Shown one piece after another: positions 27,759 through 36,495 of a stretch of 64,000 nucleotides of DNA. Under the pieces are notes generated by a model, which saw only the letters and a list, made by a program, of their open reading frames with translations, did not search any database and had not been told where the DNA came from. The translations under genes were made by a program, and so were the position numbers. The stretch is from Flavobacterium sp. 123. Lineage in GTDB: Bacteria > Bacteroidota > Bacteroidia > Flavobacteriales > Flavobacteriaceae. How positions within the stretch are numbered: the stretch's first letter is position 1; each line of letters starts with the position of its first letter. The stretch lies in contig NZ_RBXD01000001.1 in assembly GCF_003634825.1 (NCBI RefSeq), positions 1,510,501 through 1,574,500 on the forward strand, in the 5' to 3' direction.

Positions 27759-28352
27759 ATGAAAAAGTTTTTAAAATTTAGTTTAGTATTTGCTTTAGTG
27801 TTAACTGCTATTGGAGCACATGCTAGTGATGTTGATTTTTCACTTAATGTGAAAAAAGGAAAAGGAAAGACTGTAAGTTTTGCTTTGAATCAAGTTAAGA
27901 AAATTGATTTATCCATTTATGATGCAAATGACAAACTAATCCATACTGAGAGTGTTAATTCAAAAGGGAATATTAACAGAACGTATGATTTAGAGGCATT
28001 GCCAAATGGAACTTATTTCTTAGAAGCAGAAACAACAATGAAAATTGCTAGATACACCATTACGGTTGTTGATGAAACAGCTTCATTGTCAACAGAAGTT
28101 CTTACAGAGGTTTTCAAGCCAGTGTTTGTAAACAAAGATGGTAAAGTGGGTTTAAACATTTTAAACTTAGACAAATCACCAGTTGGTATTAAAATTTTTG
28201 ATGCAGATGCTAATGAAGTGTACAGCACTACTTTATTAGACACACAAAATGTGAGCAAGTTTTTTGATATCACAACTTTTCCTAGTGAAAACTATACTTT
28301 CGAAATGTCATATGACAACAAAGTATTCTTTAAAACGATAGCTGTTAAATAG
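27759..28352 (+). CDS. Small secreted protein of unknown function
   Basis: From ATG at 27759 the protein has 197 residues. It begins MKKFLKFSLVFALVLTAIGAHAS, a clear signal peptide. The frame is open to 27699, but that would bury the signal. The mature part looks like two beta-sandwich repeats. Each has a pattern like KKIDLSIYDANDKLIHTES, then YDLEALPNGTYFLEAE, and again VGIKIFDADANEVYSTTL, then FDITTFPSENYTFEM. This resembles the extracellular DUF3244 or sorting-domain type of Ig-like folds in Bacteroidota, but I do not claim a family. It is monocistronic, divergent from an AraC regulator and ended by a good terminator. Confidence 0.75.
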   Translation: MKKFLKFSLVFALVLTAIGAHASDVDFSLNVKKGKGKTVSFALNQVKKIDLSIYDANDKLIHTESVNSKGNINRTYDLEALPNGTYFLEAETTMKIARYTITVVDETASLSTEVLTEVFKPVFVNKDGKVGLNILNLDKSPVGIKIFDADANEVYSTTLLDTQNVSKFFDITTFPSENYTFEMSYDNKVFFKTIAVK

Positions 28353-28376
28353 TTATTAAATAAAATGTAGTAATTA

Positions 28377-28400
28377 AAACAGCTCTTTTGAGCTGTTTTT
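28377..28400 (+). terminator. Intrinsic terminator after the small secreted protein
   Basis: AAAACAGCTC and GAGCTGTTTT pair around a TTTT loop and are followed by a T-run. It lies 25 bases after the stop and just before the convergent oxidoreductase stop, so it may serve both directions. Confidence 0.85.
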
Positions 28401-28408
28401 TTTTTGTT

Positions 28409-29392
28409 TTATATATTTCCAATTATTTTGTCCATTACCCAGTTCGTATGTGCACCCGTTATTCCAGTTGAAGGATGTGTGGTATTGCCTAAAAGATGTT
28501 CTCTTATTAGTTGTGCATGATACAATTGAATGTTTTCAGGATGTTCAATATTTAGAATTTTTTGTTCCATATCGTTAGTGAGAATTAATGGATCATTTTC
28601 AAAAACAGAGAAGGTGATTTTACCCTTGCTACCATAGATTTCTACTTTGTCTTCTCGCATTGAACTACCAAAATTCCAGCTTCCTGTACCCGTAATTCCG
28701 GATTCATGCAGCCAGGAAGCAGATACAGCATCTTTAGCTGAATATAAGCCTTGTTGATTGGTGCTTATGCCATTTACGTCTTTTATATTTCCTAAAAGAT
28801 ATATAAATAAGTCTAATCCATGACTGGCTAAATCATCAAAGTATCCGCCAGTTGCTATTGTTGCGTCTGTTCGCCAATTATGATCTCCAGATAAATCTTG
28901 ATTGGATGTTGGTTTACTCAGATGCCATCTAATATGTCGTACTTCACCAATTTGATTCGTGTCAATCCAAGTTTTTACTTGTTGAAATCGAGGGAGAGAG
29001 CGTCTGTAATAGGCTACGAACAGAGGAATGTTTTTCTGTTCAAATGCTTCTGTTATCGCAAGACAATCTTGGTAATTTGGCGCCAAAGGTTTTTCAATGC
29101 AACATGGTTTTCCTGACGCAGCTACTTTAAGCCCATAATATTTATGAGTGTCTGGCGGTGTTGCTATGTAGATTGCATCAATTTCGGGATCGTTAATTAG
29201 ATCATCGGCATTTGAGTAATGTTTAGCTATTCCATGTCTTTTAGCATAGTCAGCTGCTTTCGAGGCATCTCTTCGCATTACAGCTTCAATAGTAAAGCCT
29301 TCTGTTTTTTGATAAGCAGGGCCACTTTTTACTTCTGTAACATTCCCACATCCTATGATTCCCCAACGAATTACTTTTGTGCTTTTATTCAT
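28409..29392 (-). CDS. Gfo/Idh/MocA-family oxidoreductase
   Basis: The 327-residue protein has an N-terminal Rossmann domain (IRWGIIGCGNVTEVKSGPAYQ, about 8-28) and IYIATPPDTHKYYGL. The family signature CCIEKPLAPNYQDC (about 96-109) supplies the Lys of the EKP motif. The C-terminal substrate domain follows (from about 125; GGYFDDLASHGLDLFIYLLG). Members oxidise or reduce sugars and related polyols with NAD(P). It forms a pair with the DsbA-like gene, 14 bases downstream of it on the minus strand. The substrate cannot be told from sequence, and no secretion signal is seen. Confidence 0.88.
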   Translation of the reverse strand: MNKSTKVIRWGIIGCGNVTEVKSGPAYQKTEGFTIEAVMRRDASKAADYAKRHGIAKHYSNADDLINDPEIDAIYIATPPDTHKYYGLKVAASGKPCCIEKPLAPNYQDCLAITEAFEQKNIPLFVAYYRRSLPRFQQVKTWIDTNQIGEVRHIRWHLSKPTSNQDLSGDHNWRTDATIATGGYFDDLASHGLDLFIYLLGNIKDVNGISTNQQGLYSAKDAVSASWLHESGITGTGSWNFGSSMREDKVEIYGSKGKITFSVFENDPLILTNDMEQKILNIEHPENIQLYHAQLIREHLLGNTTHPSTGITGAHTNWVMDKIIGNI

Positions 29393-29406
29393 AGTTGTTT
29401 TTTATT

Positions 29407-30123
29407 TTATGCACAACCATCAATGCCGCAACTGTTTTCTTGGGTAGTATTGACCATCGTTACTTTTGAATCAAAATTACCTTCTTGCCATACTCTTTCT
29501 AATGTTTGCAAAAATGTTGTTGCTGGTTGAGCGCCTGAAATGGCATATTTATTATCAAAAACAAAAAAAGGAACACCTTGCACACCTATGAATTGAGCTT
29601 GTTCAATGTCTTGTTGTACTTCCTTTGTGTATTCATTAGACTCTAGAACTTGTTTTATTTCCTCGGAATCTATACCAACTTCCTTACCTAATTTACTTAA
29701 AGTATCTAAATCATTCACATTCTTACCATCTGTTAAATAAGCTTTAAATAGAAGCTCTTCTAATTCGTTAGCCAAATTATACTTTTTAGCTAAGTGCAAT
29801 AAACGATGGGCATGAAAAGAGTTGGCTAAAATGGCTTTTTCAAAGTGAAAATCCAATCCCGCATTTTTAGCATTCTGAGTCATGTTGTCAATCATTGTTT
29901 GTGCCCAATCTCTGTCTTTTCGATACTTTTCAGCCAAATGATCAATGATGTTATCGTCAGGAGCGGCTATGAAATTTGCATCTAATTGGAAACTTTTCCA
30001 TTCTATAGTAACCGAATCTTTGTGCCTGAAATTCTGTAGCGCTTCTTCGATTCTTCGTTTACCAATATAGCAAAAAGGACACATGATATCCGACCAGATT
30101 TGTATGTTTAATGTATGATTCAT
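29407..30123 (-). CDS. DsbA/FrnE-family thiol oxidoreductase-like protein
   Basis: The 238-residue protein has a thioredoxin fold with an inserted helical domain. The active motif is Cys15-Pro-Phe-Cys18 in WSDIMCPFCYIGKRRIEEAL. The cis-Pro loop is in GVQGVPFFVFDNKYAISGAQP. It has no signal peptide, which matches the cytoplasmic FrnE group rather than periplasmic DsbA. It would handle thiol-disulfide or glutathione-linked chemistry. It ends with a short CGIDGCA tail that adds two more cysteines. It sits directly upstream of the Gfo/Idh/MocA gene; a functional link is possible but not shown. Confidence 0.88.
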   Translation of the reverse strand: MNHTLNIQIWSDIMCPFCYIGKRRIEEALQNFRHKDSVTIEWKSFQLDANFIAAPDDNIIDHLAEKYRKDRDWAQTMIDNMTQNAKNAGLDFHFEKAILANSFHAHRLLHLAKKYNLANELEELLFKAYLTDGKNVNDLDTLSKLGKEVGIDSEEIKQVLESNEYTKEVQQDIEQAQFIGVQGVPFFVFDNKYAISGAQPATTFLQTLERVWQEGNFDSKVTMVNTTQENSCGIDGCA

Positions 30124-30205
30124 TTTGATGATAATTACTTATGAAACTCTTTTTTTTGGACTATAAAATTAGTCAATTCATTTAGTATGTTTATTTATAA
30201 ACTAT

Positions 30206-30238
30206 AAAAACCATCAAAATTGCTCTTGATGGTTTTTT
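30206..30238 (-). terminator. Terminator of the nuo operon
   Basis: AAAAACCATCAA and TTGATGGTTTTT pair around an eight-base loop, with runs of A and T on the two sides. It lies 23 bases after the nuoN stop and is likely bidirectional in form, but only the nuo operon reads into it. Confidence 0.8.
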
Positions 30239-30260
30239 GTATATTTTATTAAATGTAATT

Positions 30261-31631
30261 TTATCCTAATATATCCAATACCAATGAAGGAAATAAACCG
30301 ATGATAATGTTTAACGCAATTGCAACAACAGCAACTGCATAAATCATGAAAGGTCTTCCTGTTCTTTCTTCATTAGGTTCTTTAGTGTACATAGCTAAAA
30401 TCAATTTGAAGTAGTATCCTACGCTTATAATTGAGTTGATCACAGCTACAATAACTAAAGCGATAAAGCCATCTTGAATAGTCTGACTGAACAAAACTAA
30501 TTTAGCGAAGAAGCCTGCGAAAATAGGAATTCCAGCCATAGAAAGTAAGGATGCAGTAAGGATAGCAGCTAACAAAGGATTGGTTTTTCCAAGTCCATGG
30601 AAATTAGTAATATCTTCGTTGTCTCTATTTTTACAAACGTATAATAGTACGCTAAAAGCTGCTATTCCAGCTAATGAATAAGCAGAAGTATAATATAATA
30701 AACTTCCAGCTGAAGTAGCTAAACTCAATAAAGTCATTAACATAAATCCAGCATGTGAAATTCCTGAGAAAGCCAACATACGTTTTACATTCGTTTGTCT
30801 TAACGCCATAATATTTCCAACGGTCATTGAAGCCATTGCTATTATTACAACAACAATCTTATATGCTTCTGAAATATCTGCATTCATAACAGATAATAAT
30901 TTGTATAAAGTTGCGATAGCCACCACTTTTGCCAAAGTACTCATTAATGCAGTTGTCAAGGCAGGAGAACCTTCATAAACATCAGGTGCCCAAAAATGAA
31001 ATGGAACTGCTGCAATTTTGAAAAACATTCCAATAGTAAGCAATGCAATACCTATTGGAAACCAAACTGGAAGTTCAGCAGATTGTGATAATTCGCTGAT
31101 TTCTGTTACATCAAAGCTTCCCATTGCTCCGTATATTAAGCAAATTCCAAATAGTATGATTCCTGAAGCAAAAGATCCCATCAAGAAATATTTCATCCCA
31201 GCTTCGTTGCTTTTTAAATTCAAACGATCGCTTGCTGCTAATATGTATAAAGAAATTGATAAAACTTCGATTCCTAAAAAGAACATCGCTAAGTTCCCGA
31301 AAGAAACCATTGCTACTGCTCCTGCTAATAAAAATACTTTTATGGCAATGAAATCTGAGATTTTGTTTTGATGATTTTCATAAAAATTATGACCTAAACC
31401 AACTAAGAATATTGTAAGAACAATAAATAAAGAAGAGAAAGCAGTCGAAAATTTACTTACCACAATCATGTTATTGTGGTAACTTTCAGTCGAATTAAAT
31501 TCAGATGCTGTTAATCCAAGAACTGCTAGTAATCCGATAATCGTTACCGGTACAATTGCTTTTCTTAAATTAAGAATTTCAAATAAAAGGCATAAAACAC
31601 CTAATCCTATTATAGCTATTAATGTATTCAT
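30261..31631 (-). CDS. nuoN: NADH-quinone oxidoreductase subunit N
   Basis: The 456-residue antiporter-like membrane subunit has about 14 helices. It contains the conserved proton-channel stretches IEVLSISLYILAASDR (Glu of helix 5), FKIAAVPFHFWAPDVYEG (Lys of helix 7) and NVKRMLAFSGISHAGFML (Lys of helix 8). It forms part of the membrane arm of complex I and moves protons. It is the last gene of the nuo operon, 12 bases after nuoM, and is followed by the operon terminator. The length is on the short side for the family but complete. Confidence 0.95.
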   Translation of the reverse strand: MNTLIAIIGLGVLCLLFEILNLRKAIVPVTIIGLLAVLGLTASEFNSTESYHNNMIVVSKFSTAFSSLFIVLTIFLVGLGHNFYENHQNKISDFIAIKVFLLAGAVAMVSFGNLAMFFLGIEVLSISLYILAASDRLNLKSNEAGMKYFLMGSFASGIILFGICLIYGAMGSFDVTEISELSQSAELPVWFPIGIALLTIGMFFKIAAVPFHFWAPDVYEGSPALTTALMSTLAKVVAIATLYKLLSVMNADISEAYKIVVVIIAMASMTVGNIMALRQTNVKRMLAFSGISHAGFMLMTLLSLATSAGSLLYYTSAYSLAGIAAFSVLLYVCKNRDNEDITNFHGLGKTNPLLAAILTASLLSMAGIPIFAGFFAKLVLFSQTIQDGFIALVIVAVINSIISVGYYFKLILAMYTKEPNEERTGRPFMIYAVAVVAIALNIIIGLFPSLVLDILG

Positions 31632-31643
31632 TTTTTATTTGAC

Positions 31644-33086
31644 TTAGTTAATTCTGTTTATTTGTGTTAAGATTTCTTGAAGACTTGGAGTGATCAAATC
31701 AACAATTGGTTTTGGATACAATCCAAAAAAGAATAAAACGGCAATGATAAGTACCAAAGTGATTCCTTCATTAGCGGTCACATCTGCAAATGGTTTTGAA
31801 TTTGTTTCGCCTAACATGGCATATTGAAACATTTTCAACATATAATATGCACCTAAAATAATTGTTGTTCCACCTAAAATGGCAAACCACACATTGATTT
31901 GCGAAAGGCTATACAATACGGTGAATTCTCCAACAAAGTTAAAAGTAGATGGTAAAGCAACTGATGCTAATACCAATATTAAAAACATAGAAGTGAATTT
32001 AGGAGATTGTGAGCGGATACCACCCATTTCAGCAATAACTCTAGTTTCGTATCTTCTAAAGATAATTTCAGCGATAAAGAATAAACCTACTACTACAAAA
32101 CCGTGAGCAATCATTTGCAATACTGCACCACTTAAACCGTCTAATGTCAAAGTATAGGTTCCAGCTGCAATTAATCCAACGTGAGCTAAAGAGGAATAAG
32201 CCAATAATTTTTTCAAATCTTTTTGTCTCAAAGCTACAATTGAACCATAGATAACACCAGCAACTCCAATAGCAATGAAAATATACATATATTCTTTAGC
32301 AGCTAATGGCGCTAATGGCAATTGCCAACGAATAACACTGTATAATCCCATTTTAAGCATGATTCCTGATAAAAGCATTGTTCCAACTGTTGGTGCTTTT
32401 TGGTATACTTTTGCTTGCCATGTATGGAAAGGAATTAATGGAATTTTGATAGCATAGGCCAAAAAGAAAGCTAAGAATATCCATAGTTGTTCATTAGCTG
32501 TTAGGTTTACTTTATATAAATCTTCTAGAAGGAAACTTCCAGCTTTTTGATACAAATAAACAAAAGCTACTAACATGAATAGTGATCCAGCCAATGTGTA
32601 GATAAAGAATTTTACTACTGCTTTTTTACGATCTTCTGTATCTCCGTTACCCCAAATTAATGCGATAAAGTAAATAGGAATCAACGATAATTCCCAGAAT
32701 ATGTAATATAAAAGTCCGTCAGAAGCTAAGAATGTTCCAACCATTGCAAAAGACATAAACAAAATTAGTGCATAAAAAGCTTTTGCATTTTTATAGTCAT
32801 TTCCAAAAGATGAAAATATAATAATTGGAGTCAAAGCTGTTGTCAATAAAAGCATTGCTAGAGATAATCCGTCCGCTTTTAATGCAAAAGAAACATTTGG
32901 TTTCGTAATCCATTGGTTGATAAAACTAATGTTTTCGCCTAAATTATAGTGGTTCAATAGTACAATAGAACATCCTAAAGCGGCTAGACCAAAGAACAAA
33001 GCTACTTTTGAAGCAAACTTGTCACCTACAAGGAAAGTTGTAAAGGCACCGACCAAAAGTATAATTAATATAAGAGATACATTCAT
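31644..33086 (-). CDS. nuoM: NADH-quinone oxidoreductase subunit M
   Basis: The 480-residue antiporter-like subunit has DGLLYYIFWELSLIPIYFIALIWG (channel Glu of helix 5), AYAIKIPLIPFHTWQAKVYQKAPTVGTMLLSGIMLKMG (helix 7 Lys and broken helix) and KDLKKLLAYSSLAHVGLIAAG (helix 8). It is one of the three proton-pumping units in the membrane arm. The gene lies between nuoL (9 bases upstream) and nuoN (12 bases downstream). All key charged residues that I can see are kept. Confidence 0.96.
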   Translation of the reverse strand: MNVSLILIILLVGAFTTFLVGDKFASKVALFFGLAALGCSIVLLNHYNLGENISFINQWITKPNVSFALKADGLSLAMLLLTTALTPIIIFSSFGNDYKNAKAFYALILFMSFAMVGTFLASDGLLYYIFWELSLIPIYFIALIWGNGDTEDRKKAVVKFFIYTLAGSLFMLVAFVYLYQKAGSFLLEDLYKVNLTANEQLWIFLAFFLAYAIKIPLIPFHTWQAKVYQKAPTVGTMLLSGIMLKMGLYSVIRWQLPLAPLAAKEYMYIFIAIGVAGVIYGSIVALRQKDLKKLLAYSSLAHVGLIAAGTYTLTLDGLSGAVLQMIAHGFVVVGLFFIAEIIFRRYETRVIAEMGGIRSQSPKFTSMFLILVLASVALPSTFNFVGEFTVLYSLSQINVWFAILGGTTIILGAYYMLKMFQYAMLGETNSKPFADVTANEGITLVLIIAVLFFFGLYPKPIVDLITPSLQEILTQINRIN

Positions 33087-33095
33087 AGTATAAAA

Positions 33096-34985
33096 TTATT
33101 GAGCTAAAAATAAATAGGAAATTATGGCACAAAGCCCTAAAACAAATGCAAAAAGGTATAATCCAACACTTCCGTTTTGTATTTTTTTACCTTGAAAACT
33201 GATTTCGTTTGTTACTTTTCCTAATCCGAAAACTAGTGACGATAAGGTTGTTTCCACTTCATCTCTGAAGAAACGAGAAAGACCTTTTATAGATTTAACG
33301 AACAAATAGTTATAGATTTCATCTACATAATATTTATTGTATAGCACTTTTGCAAATCCAGTAATTTCTGCATCTTCATTTGGTAAGGCATTTTGCTTGA
33401 TGTATTTAGCATAAGCAACTCCAATTCCAATTAAACCTCCTATTACCGCAACACCCATTAAGAGGTACTCAGTCGCCCCTAAATGATGTGCTTCGTTAGC
33501 TAGTTTAGGTAAAATAGGAATCAAATATTCATTCAACCAACTGTGTCCTGGTAAGCTAATCAAACCTCCAACGGTAGCAAGTATAGCCAAAACAATTAAT
33601 GGAAAAGTAATCAAAGCTGGACTTTCGTGTAAATGGTGTTTTTGCTCTTCTGTACCTCTGAATTCTTGAAAGAATGTCAAAAACAATAGTCTGAACATAT
33701 AGAAAGCTGTCATAATAGAAGCAACAGAAGCAATAACCCAAAGAGGAATATTATGTTCAAAAGCTACTAATAAGATTTCATCTTTAGAGAAAAATCCAGA
33801 AAATACAGGAACTCCAGATATTGCTAATGATGAAATTAACATTGTAATAAATGTGATAGGCATTGCTTTTTTCAATCCGCCCATTTTACGCATATCTTGT
33901 TCGCCGTGTAATGCATGGATTACTGAACCAGAACCTAAGAACAAACAAGCTTTGAAAAATGCATGTGTGATTACGTGGAAAACAGCTACTTCATAAGCGC
34001 CTAATCCCAAGGCTAAAAACATTAATCCTAATTGAGATACTGTAGAATAAGCCAATACTTTTTTGATATCGTTTTGAACTAATCCAATAGTTGCAGCAAC
34101 TAAAGCAGTTATAGCTCCAACTATTGCAATTATATTTTGAACATCTGGTGTTAAATCAAACAAAAAGTTCAAACGTGTAATCATAAAAATACCAGCAGTA
34201 ACCATTGTAGCAGCGTGAATCAATGCCGAAACCGGAGTAGGTCCAGCCATCGCATCAGGAAGCCAAGTGTATAATGGTATTTGTGCTGATTTACCACAAG
34301 CACCTATAAATAAAGCAAATGCAGCAGCAGACAACCAGTAGGTATCAAGATTTGTAGTGCTAGCAATTGTAGTTTTTAAGGTAGCATAATCTAAAGTTGA
34401 AAACAGATGGCCAAGAATAAATATTCCGATTAACAATCCTAAATCTCCAATACGGTTCATGATGAATGCTTTTTTAGCAGCATCATTAAACTCTTGGTTT
34501 TTATGCCAAAAACCGATTAGTAAGTAGGAGCAAAGACCAACGCCTTCCCAACCGATAAACATTACTAATAAGTTACTACCAACAACTAAGGTAATCATGA
34601 AGAATACAAACAGATTTAAATACGCAAAGAACTTATGCATATTTTCATCATCGTGCATGTAACTAATAGAGTATAAGTGAATCAATGATCCGATTCCTGT
34701 TACAAAAAGCAACCATAAAATAGAAAGTTGATCTAATAGGAAACCAAAATCTAATTTGAAATTACTAATTTGAATCCAGTCAAATAAAGAAATTTGAATT
34801 CCTTCTGGATGAGATGAAATTCCGGTAAAGAAAGTAACTGTTGCAATAAAAGAAACCACAACACTAAGTGTTCCGATAATTCCAGAAACTGTTTTTCCTA
34901 AGTTTTTTCCAAAGAAAACATTGATTAAAAATCCTAAAAAAGGAGCAAGAACTAAAACTAAAGCTATATTGGTATTCATTTCCAT
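33096..34985 (-). CDS. nuoL: NADH-quinone oxidoreductase subunit L
   Basis: The 629-residue distal antiporter-like subunit has FIGWEGVGLCSYLLIGFW (helix 5 Glu), ACGKSAQIPLYTWLPDAMAGPTPVSALIHAATMV (helix 7 Lys, broken helix) and NDIKKVLAYSTVSQLGLMFLA (helix 8 Lys). The C-terminal part, with DEIYNYLFVKSIKGLSRFF and a last hydrophobic helix, would form the long lateral helix of complex I. Its start directly abuts the nuoK stop. Either Met1 or Met3 could start translation. The length is normal. Confidence 0.96.
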   Translation of the reverse strand: MEMNTNIALVLVLAPFLGFLINVFFGKNLGKTVSGIIGTLSVVVSFIATVTFFTGISSHPEGIQISLFDWIQISNFKLDFGFLLDQLSILWLLFVTGIGSLIHLYSISYMHDDENMHKFFAYLNLFVFFMITLVVGSNLLVMFIGWEGVGLCSYLLIGFWHKNQEFNDAAKKAFIMNRIGDLGLLIGIFILGHLFSTLDYATLKTTIASTTNLDTYWLSAAAFALFIGACGKSAQIPLYTWLPDAMAGPTPVSALIHAATMVTAGIFMITRLNFLFDLTPDVQNIIAIVGAITALVAATIGLVQNDIKKVLAYSTVSQLGLMFLALGLGAYEVAVFHVITHAFFKACLFLGSGSVIHALHGEQDMRKMGGLKKAMPITFITMLISSLAISGVPVFSGFFSKDEILLVAFEHNIPLWVIASVASIMTAFYMFRLLFLTFFQEFRGTEEQKHHLHESPALITFPLIVLAILATVGGLISLPGHSWLNEYLIPILPKLANEAHHLGATEYLLMGVAVIGGLIGIGVAYAKYIKQNALPNEDAEITGFAKVLYNKYYVDEIYNYLFVKSIKGLSRFFRDEVETTLSSLVFGLGKVTNEISFQGKKIQNGSVGLYLFAFVLGLCAIISYLFLAQ

Positions 34986-35306
34986 TTATCCTTTTAAGTT
35001 TTTTAATGTGTCAATACTAATTGAACCTGAATTTCTGAATATTGATACTAAAATTGCTAGTCCAACAGCAACTTCGGCAGCGGCAACAGCCATCGAGAAA
35101 AATACGAAAACCTGTCCTTGCGCATCTTGATGATAAGTTGAAAAAGCCACAAACAATAAGTTCACCGCATTCAACATAATCTCAATTGACATGAAAACGA
35201 TAATGGCATTTCGTCTGTATAATACTCCAAAGATTCCAATACAAAAAAGTATTACACTCAGGAATATATAATTTTCTATACCAATTTGATTTAAAATATT
35301 ATCCAT
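34986..35306 (-). CDS. nuoK: NADH-quinone oxidoreductase subunit K
   Basis: From ATG at 35304-35306 the protein has 106 residues and three membrane helices. The conserved acidic residues are in [19 protein letters not shown] and [18 protein letters not shown]. The frame is open back to 35351, but that would overlap nuoJ and add a non-conserved charged stretch; the shorter form matches family length. It is part of the proton path linking the quinone site to the antiporters. It sits one base after nuoJ and abuts nuoL. Confidence 0.94.
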   Translation of the reverse strand: MDNILNQIGIENYIFLSVILFCIGIFGVLYRRNAIIVFMSIEIMLNAVNLLFVAFSTYHQDAQGQVFVFFSMAVAAAEVAVGLAILVSIFRNSGSISIDTLKNLKG

Positions 35307-35307
35307 A

Positions 35308-35820
35308 TTATTTCTGCAATTTTTCTTTTTTAGACAATAGAACAGTACCAATCATTGCAACCAAAAGCAAGATAGAAGCAAATTCAAAAGGAACCATATA
35401 TTCGTTCAACAAGATTCTTCCTAATACTTTTATGGATTGGTAATCCTCTCCAGTAGCAATATATTCACCAACAATAGGTTTAGAATTGATGAAAATAGCA
35501 ATCAAAACTAAACAAACTAAACAAAATGAAACTATAGCGCCTAATCGTGTAATTCTAGGTTTATGTACTTCATTTTCTTTATTCAAGTTCATTAACATGA
35601 TAGTAAATAAGAACAAAATCATAATTGCTCCTGAATATACGATTACGTGAACAATAGCTAGAAACTGTGCGTTCAATAATAAATAATGACCCGCAATTGA
35701 AAAGAAACAAATCACTAAATAAATAGCACTATGAATTGGGTTTCGACTAAAAACGGTCAAGAATGCTGTTGATAATGTTATTGCGGATAATACGCAAAAT
35801 AGTATAAGTAATATTGACAT
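35308..35820 (-). CDS. nuoJ: NADH-quinone oxidoreductase subunit J
   Basis: The 170-residue membrane subunit has five helices. The conserved third-helix pattern [24 protein letters not shown] includes the pi-bulge Tyr and Gly. It forms part of the central membrane arm and takes part in coupling. Its start codon overlaps the nuoI stop by one base (TAATG), a mark of coupled translation. Confidence 0.94.
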   Translation of the reverse strand: MSILLILFCVLSAITLSTAFLTVFSRNPIHSAIYLVICFFSIAGHYLLLNAQFLAIVHVIVYSGAIMILFLFTIMLMNLNKENEVHKPRITRLGAIVSFCLVCLVLIAIFINSKPIVGEYIATGEDYQSIKVLGRILLNEYMVPFEFASILLLVAMIGTVLLSKKEKLQK

Positions 35821-36365
35821 TAGTTAGCGTTTTTAAGTTGAGCATTTTTTATTGCCATTTCTAAAGGCATGACCAATTTATCTTTTCCAAAAATAAAATC
35901 TTCTCTATTTGAACTTGAAGGAACTAATACTTTTGAAGTCGTTAAATAAATAGCATCTTTAGGACAAGCTTCTTCACACAGTCCGCAAAAAATACAACGC
36001 AACATATTGATTTCATATATCTCAGCGTATTTTTCTTCTCTGTACAAGTGCTTTTCGTCAGCTCTACGTTCAGCAGCTTTCATCGTGATAGCCTCAGCTG
36101 GACAAGATAAAGCGCATAATCCACAAGCAGTACAATTTTCGCGTCCTTGCTCGTCGCGTTTTAACATGTGCTGACCACGGTAAATTGGGCTCATAGCACG
36201 AACTTGTTCAGGGTATTGAATAGTCGCTTTCTTCTTGAAAAAGTGCTTAATCGTAATGAACAAACCTTTAACAATTGCTATAAGATACATTCTTTCCAAA
36301 AAAGTCATCTCTTTATTAGAGACCACTTTTTTTCTTCCCGATAAGGATATTGTTTCTATTGACAT
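35820..36365 (-). CDS. nuoI: NADH-quinone oxidoreductase subunit I
   Basis: The 181-residue ferredoxin-like subunit has two complete 4Fe-4S motifs, CTACGLCALSCPAEAI and CIFCGLCEEACPKDAI, for clusters N6a and N6b. These pass electrons to NuoB. An N-terminal amphipathic stretch (FLERMYLIAIVKGLFITIKHFF) lies on the membrane. Between this gene and nuoH is a 130-base gap holding a structured repeat-like element, the largest gap in the operon. The sequence is intact. Confidence 0.96.
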   Translation of the reverse strand: MSIETISLSGRKKVVSNKEMTFLERMYLIAIVKGLFITIKHFFKKKATIQYPEQVRAMSPIYRGQHMLKRDEQGRENCTACGLCALSCPAEAITMKAAERRADEKHLYREEKYAEIYEINMLRCIFCGLCEEACPKDAIYLTTSKVLVPSSSNREDFIFGKDKLVMPLEMAIKNAQLKNAN

Positions 36366-36383
36366 TTCTTATTTTTTATTAGT

Positions 36384-36482
36384 AGCTAATCCTGCTATTC
36401 GCTATATCTTTTATTTTTATACATCGCTTTGACAAGCTCAGTATCAAAAATAAAAGGATGCCGCTGCTATCAGGGCTAGGGC
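36384..36482 (-). ncRNA. Structured intergenic repeat-like element inside the nuo operon
   Basis: On the nuo-coding strand the element begins with AGCCCTGATAGCAGCGGCAT and ends with AGATATAGCGAATAGCAGG. Between them is an inner stem of about 16 pairs (AUCUUUUAUUUUU against AAAAAUAAAAGGAU; plus-strand arms about 36405-36421 and 36441-36459) and a loop with TGAGCTTGTCA. It is much more GC-rich than the other spacers here. From memory, very similar sequences recur between genes in many Flavobacterium genomes. I do not know a proven function. It lies after the nuoH stop and before nuoI, so it is transcribed with the operon. Confidence 0.6.
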
Positions 36483-36495
36483 TTTTCCTTTTTAA

